Below are positions 63,222 to 64,000 of a DNA stretch of 64,000 bases, piece after piece. The stretch covers positions 2,914,001 to 2,978,000 of the forward strand of contig NZ_CP025118.1 in assembly GCF_002831665.1 (NCBI RefSeq). Direction: 5' to 3'. Each line of letters starts with the position of its first letter. The stretch's first letter is position 1. Source of the stretch: Lacinutrix sp. Bg11-31 (GTDB taxonomy: Bacteria > Bacteroidota > Bacteroidia > Flavobacteriales > Flavobacteriaceae). The notes below the pieces were generated by a model. It did not search any database and was not told where the DNA came from. It saw nothing but the letters and a program-made list of their open reading frames with translations. The position numbers and the translations under genes are program-made.

Positions 63222-63424
63222 TTAATATTTTTAGTACAAGATAAAAACAATTCGTTTGAAGATTGCTGAAATTTCATTTTTTTCAGAAGAAAACAGAACA
63301 GTTTAAAAATCACGTTGTTAAAGTATTATTAAAACAAAAGACATAATATGGGTTTAATTTTTAATTGATTTGTTAAAGTGTTAAATTTACACTCAAAGAA
63401 TTATTAACATAAACATATAAAATT
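63222..63424. other. Divergent gap between AddA-like gene and sod
   Basis: No RNA gene, terminator or exact promoter match is visible in these 203 bases. The best candidate promoter is TAAATTTA at 63382-63389, with one mismatch to the -7 consensus, 36 bases before the sod start. Confidence 0.3.
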
Positions 63425-64000
63425 ATGGCTTTCGAATTACCGAAATTAAAATACGCTTACGACGCTTTAGAACCAAATATCGACGCTCGTACAATGGAAA
63501 TACATCACACTAAACACCACAATGGATATACATCTAAATTAAATGCTGCTATTGAAGGCACAGATTTAGAAGGTAAATCTATAGAAAACATATTAACTAA
63601 TCTTGATATGAATAATGCAGGTGTTAGAAATAATGGTGGAGGTTTTTACAATCACTCATTATTTTGGGATGTAATGAATCCAGAAGGAAAAGGACGTTTA
63701 TCTGGAGATTTAAAAGAAGCAATTGAGATAGCTTATGGGTCTGTAGATGCTTTTAAAGATGCTTTTAGTAGTGCAGCTGCGACACAATTTGGTTCAGGTT
63801 GGGCTTGGTTATGTGTCCATGAAGGTGGAAAGGTGGAAGTTTGTTCTACACCAAACCAAGATAATCCATTAATGCCAGGAGTAACTTGTGGAGGAACACC
63901 AATATTAGGATTAGATGTATGGGAACATGCTTACTATTTAAACTACCAAAACAGAAGACCAGATTATATTAATGCATTTTTTAATGTTATTAACTGGAAC
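63425..64000 (+). CDS. Superoxide dismutase (Fe/Mn), 5' part
   Basis: The first 192 codons run off the right edge in frame. The start is [20 protein letters not shown]. Metal ligands are visible as [11 protein letters not shown] (His27), NHSLFWD (His), and [10 protein letters not shown] (Asp and His). [12 protein letters not shown] motifs and [19 protein letters not shown] fit the family. Iron or manganese cannot be decided by eye. The full protein is normally about 200-205 residues, so only the last few codons are missing. The 203-base gap before it contains a near -7 element (TAAATTTA at 63382). Confidence 0.95.
   Translation, partial: MAFELPKLKYAYDALEPNIDARTMEIHHTKHHNGYTSKLNAAIEGTDLEGKSIENILTNLDMNNAGVRNNGGGFYNHSLFWDVMNPEGKGRLSGDLKEAIEIAYGSVDAFKDAFSSAAATQFGSGWAWLCVHEGGKVEVCSTPNQDNPLMPGVTCGGTPILGLDVWEHAYYLNYQNRRPDYINAFFNVINWN

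Noticed and set aside
1..64000. CRISPR array, prophage, IS element or integron
   Set aside because: No regularly spaced direct repeats, transposase, integrase or phage genes are seen.

Overview
The window is AT-rich, densely coded chromosomal DNA from a Bacteroidota bacterium, most likely a marine or psychrophilic member of the Flavobacteriaceae. The evidence is type IX secretion C-terminal sorting domains, a CHU_C/gliding-type C-terminus, a TonB-dependent receptor with a carboxypeptidase-regulatory N-domain, lipoproteins of S-C type, many promoters of the Bacteroidota form TTG-N19..22-TAnnTTTG, weak Shine-Dalgarno signals, and gene orders common in this family. I see no phage, IS element, CRISPR array or rRNA operon. 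One tRNA (CAU anticodon) is present.

Layout. 1-44 holds the first 14 codons of lepA on the minus strand. 206-9091 carries a TonB-type receptor, a TolB-like lipoprotein, an M28 peptidase, dusB, a LolC/E-like permease, rbfA and methylmalonyl-CoA epimerase, followed by the tRNA. 9352-11827 has an amidohydrolase, a tiny surface protein with a PID-type C-terminal sorting signal, and riboflavin synthase. 11894-16919 is a plus-strand block with pdxA, the DUF177/rpmF/fabH/accB/accC fatty-acid block. 17191-19451 has an FAD oxidase, mtgA and a GreA-like protein.

19507-25971 is the most interesting region: eight tightly packed plus-strand genes for a FAD oxidoreductase, a methyltransferase, a type III polyketide synthase, a FabL-like enoyl reductase, a FabZ-like dehydratase, a FabF-like ketosynthase, an acyl carrier protein and a phosphopantetheinyl transferase. 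I infer a self-contained pathway in which a dedicated type II fatty-acid line loads a starter on its own ACP, the type III PKS turns it into a resorcinol, pyrone or phenol lipid, and the methyltransferase and flavoprotein tailor it.

25961-37389 contains an ABC ATPase, a prolyl oligopeptidase, a secreted FG-GAP/ASPIC protein paired with a diheme cytochrome, asd, mscL, alr and tdk. 37386-41162 is a 1258-residue DUF11 repeat surface protein. 41254-57172 has rsmI, a uracil-DNA glycosylase family protein, OsmC, recJ, an MFS transporter, a sulfatase, an LpxH-like phosphoesterase, queD with an unlisted 33-codon membrane-peptide gene in front of it, a MATE pump, a universal stress protein, a hydrolase and an AddB-like nuclease. 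57243-64000 has an OmpA/TSP3 porin, kbl, an AddA-like helicase-nuclease and the start of an Fe/Mn superoxide dismutase cut by the window edge.

The intergenic gaps hold at least three families of short dispersed repeats, several intrinsic terminators, and two operator-like palindromes.
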